Below are positions 27,749 to 36,832 of a stretch of DNA of 64,000 bases, in pieces. The stretch is taken from positions 1,550,001 to 1,614,000 of the forward strand of contig CP054189.1 of NCBI GenBank assembly GCA_015709495.1. Reading direction: 5' to 3'. Position numbers and translations under genes: made by a program. The DNA is from Chthonomonadaceae bacterium. Its GTDB lineage: Bacteria > Armatimonadota > Fimbriimonadia > Fimbriimonadales > Fimbriimonadaceae. The notes beneath the pieces were generated by a model, which was given only the letters and a program-made list of their open reading frames with translations, was not told where the DNA came from and did no database searches. How positions within the stretch are numbered: the first letter of the stretch is position 1; each line of letters starts with the position of its first letter.

Positions 27749-29541
27749 GCCGGTACCCCCGAAAAGGCCTGAACGCCTTCGACGACGCACTCCGCGCAGA
27801 GCGGCATCCCGGCATAGTACAGGACCGAACGCAGCCGGTCCGCCGGAACTTCAGTCTCGATCATGAGCAGCCGCCTGAGTTGCCCGTCGCGATTCTGTTC
27901 CACGATGTAATTCACCTCGTGAGCTAGGAGGAACTCCTTGACCTCAGGACCGAACGGAAAGCCACGGATTCTCATGTAGTCCGTTTCGTCCCCGCGCTCT
28001 CTCATGAGGTCCGCGGCCTCCGAGCAAGCCGCGTGGCCGCTTCCGAGCGTTACAAGGCCCGTTCGGGCGCCGCTTCCTTGGATGAGCGCTTCAGGAACGG
28101 CCTTCGAGGCCGTCTCGAACTTGCGCGTGATCCGGTCCATGACCTCGCGGTATTCGTCGGAGTCCTCCGTATAGAACCCGAATCGGTTGTGGCCCGAGCC
28201 GCGGGTGAAGTAGGAGCCTTTGGGATGGACGCCAGGAAGGGTCCGGTAGGGCACTCCGTCTTCGTCGATATCCATGTAGCGATAGAAACGCTCGATCCGC
28301 TCCAACTCCTCGGCCGAGAGCACTTTGCCCCGATTGGGCCGGTAGTTGTCGTCCCATTGTAGCTTGGGCGTCATCCAGTCGTTCATCCCAATGTCGAGGT
28401 CGGAGAGGACGATAACGGGTGTTTGAAACTGTTCGGCGAGATCGAACGCTTTCACGGCCATATCGAACGCCTCCTTGGGGTCTGCTGGGTAGAGGCAGAT
28501 GTGCTTGGTGTCGCCGTGAGAGGCGTAAGCACAGGTCAGGAGGTCGGCCTGTTGCGTGCGGGTGGGCATTCCTGTCGAGGGTCCCGTTCGCTGCACGTCG
28601 AAGAGTACTGCCGGGATTTCCGCGTAATAGGCGAGCCCCAGAAACTCATTCATGAGTGAAACGCCTGGACCTGAGGTCGAAGTGAACGCCCGCGCCCCCG
28701 CCCAGGAAGCGCCGATAACCATGCCGATTGCGGAGAGTTCGTCTTCCGCTTGGACGATCGCAAACCGGTTCTTGCCTGATTTCGGGTTCTTCCGATATCG
28801 CTGGCAAAACGCCGAAAAAGCCTCCATGAGCGAAGTCGCAGGAGTGATCGGATACCACGCCCCGACGGTGGCCCCCGCGTAGAGACACCCCAGGGCGGCG
28901 GACGTGTTGCCGTCAATCAAAATGTGCTCCCGCGTGGAGTCCATCTTCGTGAGGCGGATCGGCAAGGGGCACTCGAAGTGTTTCTTCGTGTAGGAGTAGC
29001 CGAGTTCGATCGCCTTTTGGTTCGACTTGAGGAGAGCCGGTTTCTTTTTGAACTTCTCCGCCGTGAGCGCCGCGAGGGTGTCCTTGTCGATATCGAGCAG
29101 CGCGCCAACGGCCCCGACGTACGCGATGTTTTTCATCAGAATCCGCTCGCGTACCCCTTCGAAGTTCGAATTGCAGAGTCTGGCGAAAGGGACTCCGATG
29201 AAGTGAAGATCGTCGCGTTCGAGCTTCTTATCGAGCGGCCTCGATGAGTCGTAAAGGACCCAGCCGCCGCTCTTCATACCGGCGATGTCCTGGGCCATCG
29301 TGGCGGCGTTGAGTGCGGCGAGCAAATCGAAGTCCTTCGGACGGGCCGTGTAGCCTTTGTTGCTGACTCGAATCTCGTACCAAGTGGGCAACCCTTGAAT
29401 GTTCGAAGGGAACAGGTTCTTTCCGCTGACAGGGATGCCCATGCGGAAGATCGCCTGCATCAAGAGGTTGTTGGCGCTCGCTGAACCCGTTCCGTTGGCT
29501 GTGGCGATGCGCAGGGCAAAGTCGTTGACAGGGTCGTTCAT
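27745..29541 (-). CDS. 2-oxoacid:ferredoxin oxidoreductase, fused gamma-alpha subunit
   Basis: 598 residues from ATG 29541; start overlaps the flavoprotein stop (ATGA). Residues 1-190 are the gamma domain (ANNLLMQAIFRMGIPVSGKN, then YEIRVSNKGYTARP). Residues ~205 onward are the alpha pyrimidine-binding domain (INGN-like LIDGNTSAALGCLYAG, WYPITPATSLMEAF, AEDELSAIGMVIGASWAGARAFTSTSGPG), ending with a transketolase-C-like domain. The order gamma-alpha with a separate beta is the KorA form. Functions as a complex with 26693-27748. Confidence 0.93.
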   Translation of the reverse strand: MNDPVNDFALRIATANGTGSASANNLLMQAIFRMGIPVSGKNLFPSNIQGLPTWYEIRVSNKGYTARPKDFDLLAALNAATMAQDIAGMKSGGWVLYDSSRPLDKKLERDDLHFIGVPFARLCNSNFEGVRERILMKNIAYVGAVGALLDIDKDTLAALTAEKFKKKPALLKSNQKAIELGYSYTKKHFECPLPIRLTKMDSTREHILIDGNTSAALGCLYAGATVGAWYPITPATSLMEAFSAFCQRYRKNPKSGKNRFAIVQAEDELSAIGMVIGASWAGARAFTSTSGPGVSLMNEFLGLAYYAEIPAVLFDVQRTGPSTGMPTRTQQADLLTCAYASHGDTKHICLYPADPKEAFDMAVKAFDLAEQFQTPVIVLSDLDIGMNDWMTPKLQWDDNYRPNRGKVLSAEELERIERFYRYMDIDEDGVPYRTLPGVHPKGSYFTRGSGHNRFGFYTEDSDEYREVMDRITRKFETASKAVPEALIQGSGARTGLVTLGSGHAACSEAADLMRERGDETDYMRIRGFPFGPEVKEFLLAHEVNYIVEQNRDGQLRRLLMIETEVPADRLRSVLYYAGMPLCAECVVEGVQAFSGVPA

Positions 29542-31352
29542 GGCGTGGCTGTCGCCTCGATCATCTTTATTGTCGGCTTCATGGCTGGCCTTCCAGCGTA
29601 GGGAAGCTTCAAGACAAATCGCTTCATGTCCCATGCGGCGGTGGGGCACCGTTCGGCACAGAGCCCGCAGTGCAAGCACAGGTTTTCGTCCTTGATCATC
29701 AACCGGCCCGTCTGTTTGAGAGGGCCTGAGGCGAACAGCGGCTGACTTGGTTCGATCCGAGGGGCGGTGAGGTCGGCCAGGACTTCAGATTCCTCGCCCG
29801 CGCGCGTGATCGTAAGGCAGTCGGTCGGACAGACGTCGATGCAGGCGTCGCACTCAATGCAAAGAGGGTCGGTGAAGTGCGTTTGAACGTCGCAGTTGAG
29901 GCACCGTTCGACCTCGGCCAGGGTCTGTGCTTCGGTGAAGCCTTCTTCCACCTCGATCTTCATCGCCGAGAACCTGAGTCCCATCTCGACGTGCCGCATC
30001 TTTTGCCTCGCTGCGGGATCGTAGTTGTTGCTGTAGGACCACTCGTGCAAGCCCATTTTGGTGCTCGTCAAGGTTTGTCCCGAAGCTGGCCGCTCGTCGA
30101 CTGGGAGCCCTTCGCAGAATTGGTGGATCGAGATTGCCGCCTGGTGTCCGTGTTCGACCGCCCAGATGATGTTTTGGGGGCCCCAAGCCGCATCGCCGCC
30201 GAAGAAAACGCCTTCGCGAGTAGACATGAACGTCTTGCGGTCGACGACCGGCATATCCCATTGCCCAAACTCGAGGCCGACGTCCCGCTCGATCCACGGA
30301 AACGCGTTCTCCTGGCCGATCGCAAGGATCACGGTGTCGCAAGGGACGATTTGCCGGCCCTCCAACTCCTGGACGAGTTTGCCGTCGATCTCCTGCGAGT
30401 GGTACTTCTCAAACTCCATCCCGACGAGCTTGCCGTTCTCGACGAGGAACTGAACCGGCGACAGGCTTTCGAGGATTTCGACCTGTTCTTCCTCGGCGTC
30501 CTCCAACTCCCAGGGTGACGCCTTGAAGTACTTGCGGGTCTTCCGGGCGATGACCTTGACTTCCTTCGCCTCCAGACGCTTGGCCGACCGGCAGCAGTCC
30601 ATCGCTGTGTTGCCTACGCCGATGACGAGCACCCGGTCGCCGACGGATTCGATATGTCCGAAGTGAATCGAGGCCAACCACTCGATCCCGATGAAGACCT
30701 GGTCGGAGTCGAACCGTCCGGGGAGGTCCAGTTCTTTGCCCTTCGGCGCGCCGCTTCCCACAAACACCGCGTCGAACTCCTTGGAATCGAGAAGAGCCTT
30801 GAGGCTCGTGATCGGGGTGTTGTAGCGGATATCGACGCCCATGTCGAGGATGTATCCGGTTTCTTCGTCGAGAACCTCGGCGGGCAGTCGAAAGGCGGGG
30901 ATGTTGATTCTCATGAGCCCGCCCGCGCTGGGACCGGCCTCAAAAACGATGCACTCATAACCCAGCGGCATGAGGTCGTTGGCGACGGTCAGGGAAGCCG
31001 GTCCCGCGCCGATCAGGGCGATCCGCTTCCCGTTCTTCTTTTTGGGGACCTTCGGAAGCCTCGGGCGGATGTTGCTTTTGTGGTCCGCTGCCACGCGTTT
31101 CAGCCGGCAAATGGCGACCGGCTTGCCGTCGATGCGAGTCCTTCGACAGGCAGGCTCACAGGGTCGGTCGCAAGTCCTACCCAAGATTCCGGGAAAGACG
31201 TTCGACTCCCTGTTAACCATGTAGGCGTCGTCGAACCTTCCTTGAGCGATAAGTCGAATGTACTCAGGGACATTAGTATGGGCCGGGCAAGCCCACTGGC
31301 AATCGACGACCCGATGGTAATAACTAGGGTCGTCAACGTCCGTGCGTTGCAT
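29538..31352 (-). CDS. GltD-like FAD/NAD(P) oxidoreductase fused to ferredoxin domain
   Basis: 604 residues. Layout: an N-terminal GltD-type Fe-S region (CQWACPAHTNVPEY, CDRPCEPACRR), an FAD-binding Rossmann motif (IALIGAGPASLTVA), an NAD(P) motif (RVLVIGVGNTAMDC), a final FAD block (GVFFGGDAAWGP), and two C-terminal [4Fe-4S] motifs (CIECDACIDVCP and CLHCGLCAERCP). It leads the operon and is coupled to the alpha-gamma and beta subunits by ATGA overlaps. It likely passes electrons between NAD(P)H and the oxidoreductase or its ferredoxin. Direction of flow is not decidable from sequence. Confidence 0.92.
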   Translation of the reverse strand: MQRTDVDDPSYYHRVVDCQWACPAHTNVPEYIRLIAQGRFDDAYMVNRESNVFPGILGRTCDRPCEPACRRTRIDGKPVAICRLKRVAADHKSNIRPRLPKVPKKKNGKRIALIGAGPASLTVANDLMPLGYECIVFEAGPSAGGLMRINIPAFRLPAEVLDEETGYILDMGVDIRYNTPITSLKALLDSKEFDAVFVGSGAPKGKELDLPGRFDSDQVFIGIEWLASIHFGHIESVGDRVLVIGVGNTAMDCCRSAKRLEAKEVKVIARKTRKYFKASPWELEDAEEEQVEILESLSPVQFLVENGKLVGMEFEKYHSQEIDGKLVQELEGRQIVPCDTVILAIGQENAFPWIERDVGLEFGQWDMPVVDRKTFMSTREGVFFGGDAAWGPQNIIWAVEHGHQAAISIHQFCEGLPVDERPASGQTLTSTKMGLHEWSYSNNYDPAARQKMRHVEMGLRFSAMKIEVEEGFTEAQTLAEVERCLNCDVQTHFTDPLCIECDACIDVCPTDCLTITRAGEESEVLADLTAPRIEPSQPLFASGPLKQTGRLMIKDENLCLHCGLCAERCPTAAWDMKRFVLKLPYAGRPAMKPTIKMIEATATP

Positions 31353-31527
31353 ATAGGAGAATTATGGCTGAATCCAGCCAGAAATCCGCACCCGATTTCC
31401 GGGATTCGCCCGCGAACTCGATACTCTACGTAATTTCCTACTTTGGAGCAGGCTCCGGCCCACATCGGCACGGGTGGCGCGCGAGATCTCACAGGAGATC
31501 GGAATCGTAGCCGCGAACTCACAACCG
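31353..31527. other. Divergent intergenic region
   Basis: Separates the oxidoreductase operon from the class V aminotransferase-like gene. AGGAG at 31491-31495 could serve a GTG start at 31504 or upstream readings, but no clear promoter hexamer pair stands out. Confidence 0.3.
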
Positions 31528-32805
31528 ATGATCACACGAAGAGAATTGCTCGCGGGGGTTGCGGGACTCGCGGCCCTTCGCAACGACGCGCTCGATGCGC
31601 TAGATCGCTGGATCGGCAACGAGCGTTTGGGGAGCGGGGCGCAGGCAGCCGCAGACGAGGGGTTCTGGGCTCAGATTCAGCAAGCGTTCACGCTCGACCG
31701 CACGATGATCAACCTGAACAACGGCGGCGTCTGCCCCTCCCCTCGGGTGGTACAGGACGCGCTCAGGCGATATCTCGAGTACTCGAACCAGGCGCCCAGC
31801 TACTACATGTGGAGGCACTTGGAGACCGAGGTGGAGTCCGTCAGGAGGCGGCTGGCCGAGGCGTTTGGCTGCGGGGCGGAGGAGATCGCCATCACGCGCA
31901 ACGCAAGCGAGGCCCTGGAGAACTGCCTGTTCGGCTTCGACCTCCAACGAGGGGACGAGGTTTTGACGACGACGCTCGATTACCCAAGAATGATCACCAC
32001 GATCCGCCAGCGCGAGCGGCGCGAGGGCATTCGGATGGTCCAGGTCAAAGTCCCGCCGGTCGTCGATTCGATGGAGGAGATCGTTCGCCGCATCGAAGAA
32101 GGGATTACGCCGCGAACCAAGCTCATCCTCTTCTGCCACGTTGTCTTCCTCAACGGCCAGATATTCCCTGCTCAGGCCATTTGCGCCTTGGGCGAGCGTC
32201 GGGGCATTCCCGTGGTCGTCGATGGAGCGCACGCCTTCGCGCATTTGCCCTTCAAGCAGTCCGACCTTGGGTGCGAGTTCTATGGAACCTCGCTTCACAA
32301 GTGGCTGACCGCGCCCATTGGGACGGGTTTTCTTTACGTCCGCAAGCGAAGCATCGGAAAGGTGTGGCCCTTGATGGCCGCCACCGCCGAGCAGAACGAG
32401 GACATTCGGAAGTTCGAGGAGATCGGCACCCACCCCGCCGCAAACCACAACGCCATTGCCGAAGCCATTACCTTCTACGAAATGATCGGCCCCGAGCGAA
32501 AGGCCGCGAGGCTGCGGTACCTGAGGTCGCTTTGGGTCGATCGTCTGCGGGACGTTGGCAACGTGACGTTCCACACGAACCTCGACCCCGCTCACTCTTG
32601 CGGTCTCACGACCGTCGAAATCGTCGGAACCGAGCCCGCCAAGCTCGCCGGTTGGCTGTGGGACCGCCACCGCATCTTCGTGACCTCGATTGGGCACGAC
32701 GACTTTCAGGGGATTCGCGTGACCCCCAACGTCTATACGACCGTCGAGGAGATGCGGAGGTTTGGCGACGCCATGCTGACGGCCGCGAGGTCCGGGATCG
32801 AGTGA
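31528..32805 (+). CDS. Tat-exported class V aminotransferase-fold (isopenicillin N epimerase-like) enzyme
   Basis: PLP-dependent enzyme. ATG 31528 puts ITRRELLAGVAGLAAL, a twin-arginine-like signal, at the N-terminus (425 residues); the open frame begins at 31474, so the start is not certain. Class V fold motifs: INLNNGGVCPSP, ITRNASEALENCLFG, then VVVDGAHAFAHLP and the PLP-lysine in YGTSLHKWLTAP. These are shared with CefD/NifS-type desulfurases and epimerases. No cysteine-desulfurase active-site loop is apparent. An extracytoplasmic PLP enzyme is unusual but typical of this IPNE-like subgroup. Followed by coaD after 13 bp. Confidence 0.85.
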   Translation: MITRRELLAGVAGLAALRNDALDALDRWIGNERLGSGAQAAADEGFWAQIQQAFTLDRTMINLNNGGVCPSPRVVQDALRRYLEYSNQAPSYYMWRHLETEVESVRRRLAEAFGCGAEEIAITRNASEALENCLFGFDLQRGDEVLTTTLDYPRMITTIRQRERREGIRMVQVKVPPVVDSMEEIVRRIEEGITPRTKLILFCHVVFLNGQIFPAQAICALGERRGIPVVVDGAHAFAHLPFKQSDLGCEFYGTSLHKWLTAPIGTGFLYVRKRSIGKVWPLMAATAEQNEDIRKFEEIGTHPAANHNAIAEAITFYEMIGPERKAARLRYLRSLWVDRLRDVGNVTFHTNLDPAHSCGLTTVEIVGTEPAKLAGWLWDRHRIFVTSIGHDDFQGIRVTPNVYTTVEEMRRFGDAMLTAARSGIE

Positions 32806-32818
32806 CCTGGGAGCGTGT

Positions 32819-33319
32819 ATGATCGGGTCTATGGTTCGCCGCGCCGTGTACCCCGGATCGTTCGATCCACCCACTCTTGGGCACCTCGACATCATGGAGC
32901 GAGCTTCGAGGCTGTTCGACGAGGTGATCGTGTCGGTGGGCGTGAACTTGGCCAAGACTCCTCTGCTGACCGCCGAGCAGCGACTCGAATGTTTGGGGGA
33001 GATCGCAAAGCCCCTCTCCAACGTGAGGATCGCCCGATTCGAAGGGCTGCTCGTCGAGCACGCCCGGTCGCTGGGGGCATATGCGGTTGTCAGGGGATTG
33101 CGGGCGACTTCCGACTTCGAGTACGAATTTCAGATGGCGATGGTGAATCGCCGCCTGGCGCCGGACGTCGAGACGGTGTTCTTTATGACCAAGTGGGAAC
33201 ACAGCTACCTGAGCAGCAGCATGGTGCGTGAGGTGGCCCTCTTGGGGGGCGACTATTCCGAGATGGTTCCGGGGCCGGTCGGGCAGGTGCTAGCGCGGGC
33301 GATCTCGAATCGAACCTAG
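32819..33319 (+). CDS. coaD: Phosphopantetheine adenylyltransferase
   Basis: Penultimate step of coenzyme A synthesis: ATP plus 4'-phosphopantetheine to dephospho-CoA. 166 residues. The nucleotidyltransferase motif is AVYPGSFDPPTLGHLDI (T-x-G-H), followed by VVRGLRATSDFEYEFQMA and the C-terminal YLSSSMVREVALLGG. ATG 32819 has GGGAG 5 nt upstream; ATG 32831 would remove four residues. Followed by a coiled-coil protein gene. Confidence 0.97.
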   Translation: MIGSMVRRAVYPGSFDPPTLGHLDIMERASRLFDEVIVSVGVNLAKTPLLTAEQRLECLGEIAKPLSNVRIARFEGLLVEHARSLGAYAVVRGLRATSDFEYEFQMAMVNRRLAPDVETVFFMTKWEHSYLSSSMVREVALLGGDYSEMVPGPVGQVLARAISNRT

Positions 33320-33393
33320 GTATTTCTCCGAGTGTGAAAAAATCGGGGCGCAACCTGGGGCCGGAACGGTCACAATAGTTGGGGACTTGCGCC

Positions 33394-33975
33394 ATGGAGC
33401 TAGGGATGACGACGGTAGATATCCTCCGAATGCTAGACGAGTTGCACGCGTTGGTCGTCGAGCGGCCCACGACTTTGGTGGGGAAGCTGACTTGGGGACT
33501 CAACGCCGACGAAGCCTCGATGCAGATCCACAAGATTCGCGCCTCGCTCCCCAACGAGCTCAAGCAGGCCTCGGCGCGGGTCAGGGAATCGGAGAAGATC
33601 GCGGTATCGGCGAAGGAAGACGCTCATCAAGTCCTCGAATCCGCGCGAAAGGACGCCGAGAGGATCATCCTCGACGGACGCAAGGAAGCTGAGAAGATCA
33701 TCGAACAGGCGAAGCTCCAGCAAGAGCGCATGGTTAGCGACCACGAAATCCTCAAGATTGCCAAAGCTCAGGCGGAAGAGCTTCGTAAGGCGGGCGAGCG
33801 TGAAGCGACTCAGATTCGCCGGGGGGCGGACTCGTATGCCCTCGATGTGCTGGATCAGCTTGAAACGATCACTGGCAAACTCGTCGCCGCTATTGACAAA
33901 GGCAAGCAGGAGATTTCCCGCACAAGCGAAGCTTCCGGAACGGCTCTTCCGCGCGAGAAGGCGACCCTGAAGTAA
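33394..33975 (+). CDS. Coiled-coil protein (ATPase subunit b / DivIVA-like helix)
   Basis: About 193 residues from ATG 33394 (a TTG at 33379 and an ATG at 33406 are alternatives). The N-terminus TTVDILRMLDELHALVVERP is followed by a long charged helix, LKQASARVRESEKIAVSAKEDA to AQAEELRKAGEREATQIRR, with strong heptad character. This resembles the F0F1 subunit-b-like or DivIVA-like proteins found next to coaD in other lineages; no membrane segment is seen, so it is not subunit b itself. Ends with a low-complexity Ser/Thr tail. Role unknown. Confidence 0.75.
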   Translation: MELGMTTVDILRMLDELHALVVERPTTLVGKLTWGLNADEASMQIHKIRASLPNELKQASARVRESEKIAVSAKEDAHQVLESARKDAERIILDGRKEAEKIIEQAKLQQERMVSDHEILKIAKAQAEELRKAGEREATQIRRGADSYALDVLDQLETITGKLVAAIDKGKQEISRTSEASGTALPREKATLK

Positions 33976-34545
33976 TCAGGGAGCGTCGGTAGCTGGGCCA
34001 GCGGGGGTTGGCCGAAACAGCCGCAGAGTTTGTTCGAACGCCTCGTCGGTCGCCAGCGCGTGCTCATAGATCAGGTCGAGAGTTCGAAACACGTCCAAGA
34101 GGTCGTTGAGCCGTTCTTTGAGGATTTGCGCGCCTTCGGACTGCGCGTGGGCCGGGAGTTTTCCCAAGCATTCGCGGATGGCCTCGGCCGTGGGGTCGAG
34201 TTCTCGTCGTTTCTTGGCGCGAGCCACTCGGAGGAACATCCTCCAGGCGTCACTGTCGCTGACATAGGTGTCTTTGCGGTCGCCCGGCTTACGAAACCTC
34301 CGAACGATCCCCCAATCCATGAGTTCGCGCAGGTTCATCGAGGCGTTTCCGCGACTGATTTGGAGCGCGGACATGATTTCGTCGACGCCCAACGCGCGCC
34401 CGGTCACAAAGAGCAGAGCGTGAATCTGCGCCATCGTACGATTGATGCCCCAACTCGAACTCATCCTCCCCCACTCGAGGATGAAGAGGCTCTGCGCGGC
34501 GCCTATGCTCTCGGTTTCATTCGAGTTTTCAAAATTCTTGGACAT
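33976..34545 (-). CDS. GbsR/MarR-type transcriptional regulator
   Basis: 189 residues from ATG 34545; the frame is open further to 34644. A winged helix-turn-helix is visible (GVDEIMSALQISRGNASMNLRELMDWGIVRRF), with the GbsR-type start AQSLFILEWGRMSSSWGINRTMAQIHALLF and a long helical C-terminal region for dimerisation. In GbsR the family represses osmolyte genes; here no such target is adjacent. Convergent to the coiled-coil gene and divergent from the PilZ-like gene, so it may control the latter. Confidence 0.87.
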   Translation of the reverse strand: MSKNFENSNETESIGAAQSLFILEWGRMSSSWGINRTMAQIHALLFVTGRALGVDEIMSALQISRGNASMNLRELMDWGIVRRFRKPGDRKDTYVSDSDAWRMFLRVARAKKRRELDPTAEAIRECLGKLPAHAQSEGAQILKERLNDLLDVFRTLDLIYEHALATDEAFEQTLRLFRPTPAGPATDAP

Positions 34546-34699
34546 CTGACCAGTTCGAAGGTACCCGAAGCCGTGTTCCGAAATCGGTCCTGGAACCGGC
34601 CGAGAATCGCGCAAGAATACGGGTCGCCAGGAGGTGAGTCGCAAGGACGAAGCGCCCGATACTTCTCAAGGGGAAACTGTTCCTCGGTTGAGGGCAGGG

Positions 34700-35323
34700 A
34701 TGGCCATGGTGGGTCAAACACAAGCGGCGAAATCGAAGGAAGACTTGGCGATGCAGCGATTTGTTCGAATGCGGGCGCGGATGCAGCGGCTCTCAGATTC
34801 GAAGTTCTTTGCCGGCTGGGTGTGCGAGATGTCGCACCAACGGGCGGTGATCGACTGTACCGATGAGTCGCCTTGCGTATCGTCCGACGACCTTTTCGTC
34901 ACGGTTATGGGGCCTCAGCAGGGCCTGGCGTTTCGAGGACGGGTCGCGCTGGTCCACAACTCGCGCATCTACATCGATCTCCACGGACCATTGCGCACGG
35001 TCCCAGGCACGGAGGAGTCGCGGATCCGAGTCACCGACCTCAACGCTCTCGTCCTTGTGGGAGACACCGAGATCGAAGCCACTGCGATGGACGTCTCGCC
35101 GAAGGGCATAGGGCTGCGCTCTCCGATTTCGGTCGAGAACGGCGCCAGCGTGCGCGTCTCCATTTTGAGCCCCGGCCATACGATCCAAGCGACCGGCGAA
35201 GTGCGGTACTGCAAGCCCGACGCCGAGGCGCCTGGGAGCTTCCGGTTGGGCGTTCAGCTCAACGACATGGATCGGGTGAGCCGGGCGCGTTGGACTCAGA
35301 TGCTGAGTCTTCAAGCCGCCTGA
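34700..35323 (+). CDS. PilZ-domain protein
   Basis: 207 residues from ATG 34700, with AGGGCAGGG-like purine sequence just before; GTG 34634 and other ATGs are possible. The C-terminal half has the PilZ hallmark: TEIEATAMDVSPKGIGLRSP ((D/N)xSxxG), then GEVRYCKPD and FRLGVQLNDMD. The arginine motif expected upstream may be RIRVTDL. Probably binds cyclic di-GMP. The N-terminal 90 residues form a second beta-rich region without a recognised family. Confidence 0.75.
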   Translation: MAMVGQTQAAKSKEDLAMQRFVRMRARMQRLSDSKFFAGWVCEMSHQRAVIDCTDESPCVSSDDLFVTVMGPQQGLAFRGRVALVHNSRIYIDLHGPLRTVPGTEESRIRVTDLNALVLVGDTEIEATAMDVSPKGIGLRSPISVENGASVRVSILSPGHTIQATGEVRYCKPDAEAPGSFRLGVQLNDMDRVSRARWTQMLSLQAA

Positions 35324-35332
35324 CGCGAGCGC

Positions 35333-35587
35333 CTACTTTCCAGCTTGCGAGAGCCTTGTGCCTTCCTTGCGGTTCAATTCGATGTACTCGACCCAGTTGG
35401 AGGGCACGTCGGTATCCACGAAGATCGCCGTCACGGGGCACTCCGGCTCGCAGAGCCCACAATCGATGCACTCATCGGGGTGGATGTACACCATGTCGTC
35501 TCCCTCGTAGATGCAATCGACGGGGCAAACTTCCATGCAAGACTTGTCTTTGACACCAATGCAAGGTTCGGTAATTACGTAGGGCAA
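35333..35587 (-). CDS. fdxA: 7Fe/8Fe ferredoxin, FdxA type
   Basis: Electron carrier of 84 residues. Cluster motifs are [18 protein letters not shown] for the first centre, with the spacing typical of the [3Fe-4S] site in FdxA, and [12 protein letters not shown] for a [4Fe-4S] centre. MPYVITEPC is the normal FdxA start. May serve the 2-oxoacid:ferredoxin oxidoreductase encoded at 26.7-31.4 kb; that link is inference. Ends 10 bp from the end of the convergent PilZ gene. Confidence 0.95.
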   Translation of the reverse strand: MPYVITEPCIGVKDKSCMEVCPVDCIYEGDDMVYIHPDECIDCGLCEPECPVTAIFVDTDVPSNWVEYIELNRKEGTRLSQAGK

Positions 35588-35643
35588 GGCGGTCTCCTGA
35601 ACACTCGGAGTTTACTCCGGCAAGGTTCGAGTTCGCGGGGGGG

Positions 35644-36207
35644 TCACCTCGCTGCAAACGCGCGAACGAAAGTCTCAGCCCACCAATCGGAGGGCGCTCT
35701 GCCCGCCAGGTCCGACCTACCCGAGCAGAGTTGAAGCGCGCCGGACTGAAACAGAACTACCAAGCGGCCTGCTGGCTCCCTCTTCATCTCGCCCCGGTCC
35801 ATCGCGCTTTGCAGGAGCGAGGCGATCGGTTCGAAGACATTGCGAACATAAGACTCCTGGATCCTCTCTTGATGGGAAGGTTTGCGCATCTTCCGGCCCG
35901 ATTCGAGAGCGCCCTCGAGGTCGACCGCGGTGAACTCGGCCAGAGCCGAAGCGAGGTCGGCGAGGGCGGCTTGAAGGGAGTTATGGGTTTGAGCGAGCAG
36001 CCGCAAATGGGCTCCGAGACTGCCGAGTTCTTGCTCGACGTGCGCCACGAAGAGACCTTCCTTATCGCCAAAGTGATAGTAGAGGGTCGGCGCCTTCACT
36101 CCCGCCTCTTCGAGGAGTTGGGCGACGCCCACCTCGGCGTAGCTCGACCGCGGGAACAGGTTCCTCGCCGCAGCGAGCAGCTTTTCACGGCCGCCGGCGT
36201 CGCTCAA
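35644..36207 (-). CDS. TetR-family transcriptional regulator
   Basis: 187 residues. The N-terminal helix-turn-helix is complete: REKLLAAARNLFPRSSYAEVGVAQLLEEAGVKAPTLYYHFGDKEGLF. The C-terminal ligand/dimerisation domain is helical and unclassifiable (LAEFTAVDLEGALESGRKM). It lies divergent from the IscA-type gene across 142 bp and may regulate itself or its neighbours. Inducer unknown. Confidence 0.92.
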   Translation of the reverse strand: MSDAGGREKLLAAARNLFPRSSYAEVGVAQLLEEAGVKAPTLYYHFGDKEGLFVAHVEQELGSLGAHLRLLAQTHNSLQAALADLASALAEFTAVDLEGALESGRKMRKPSHQERIQESYVRNVFEPIASLLQSAMDRGEMKREPAGRLVVLFQSGALQLCSGRSDLAGRAPSDWWAETFVRAFAAR

Positions 36208-36349
36208 GGCAACCGTCTCCGTTGCGGCGGCTCAATTCTGGGGCGAAGGTCCATCGACTCGTAAGTTTAGCGGAACGCGGGTGACGCAATTCAGGATCGA
36301 GCCGCCGTACGTCATAATAAGAAGTAGATATTCTGGAGGCATATCAAGA

Positions 36350-36724
36350 TTGGCCATCACTCTGACTGAACGCGCTATTACCGAACTGAAGGACCTCATG
36401 GCGTCCCAAGACAAATCGACCGCTGCCCTTCGCGTATGGGTGGCTGGAGGCGGATGCTCCGGGTTCCAATACGGAATGGCCCTCGACGACGGCGAGCCAG
36501 AGGACGGCGATCAGACGTTTGTTCAGGACGGAATCAACATCCGGATCGACGACATGAGCCTCAACTACATGGACGGTAGCTCGGTGGATTATGTGGATGA
36601 CCCTATGGGGGGCGGCTTCAAGATCGACAATCCGATGGCGGTCCGAAGTTGTGGCTGCGGCAACTCGTTCCAGACGGAAGGCTCCGAGGCGCCGAGCGGC
36701 TGCGGCGGTTGCGGCGGCGGGTAG
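36350..36724 (+). CDS. IscA/ErpA-type iron-sulfur cluster carrier
   Basis: Assembles or transfers Fe-S clusters. The natural N-terminus LAITLTERAITELKDLM begins at a TTG (36350) with GGAGG about 10 nt before, which I prefer to the ATG-like open frame from 36281. 124 residues. Conserved cysteines are in GGGCSGFQYGMALDD and SCGCGNSF (C-x-C). It has an extra cysteine/glycine tail (SGCGGCGGG) beyond the usual end. Client proteins nearby include the FdxA-like ferredoxin. Confidence 0.93.
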   Translation: MAITLTERAITELKDLMASQDKSTAALRVWVAGGGCSGFQYGMALDDGEPEDGDQTFVQDGINIRIDDMSLNYMDGSSVDYVDDPMGGGFKIDNPMAVRSCGCGNSFQTEGSEAPSGCGGCGGG

Positions 36725-36766
36725 TTCGGTAGCGTCTCCAATCTCGGATTTGAGGATTCCTCAACC

Positions 36767-36817
36767 ATTCGTCCCGGCTTCCTCAGAGAGTGAGGAAGCC
36801 GGGACGAATCGTTTTTT
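36767..36817. terminator. Strong rho-independent terminator (bidirectional)
   Basis: A perfect 19-bp stem: ATTCGTCCCGGCTTCCTCA (36767-36785) with its exact complement at 36791-36809, loop GAGAG, then a six-T run at 36812-36817. It lies between the convergent IscA-type and superoxide dismutase genes and would stop plus-strand transcription; the stem alone is symmetrical for the other strand. Confidence 0.93.
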
Positions 36818-36832
36818 GCGCTTCTCGCGGGC

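Noticed and set aside
31441-31520. A possible tRNA-like fold before the aminotransferase gene
   Set aside because: Some GTTCG-like and hairpin pieces occur, but acceptor stem and anticodon arm cannot be drawn.
31600-33021. A 473-codon minus-strand open frame covering the class V aminotransferase and coaD start
   Set aside because: Both plus-strand genes have full catalytic motifs; the antisense frame does not.
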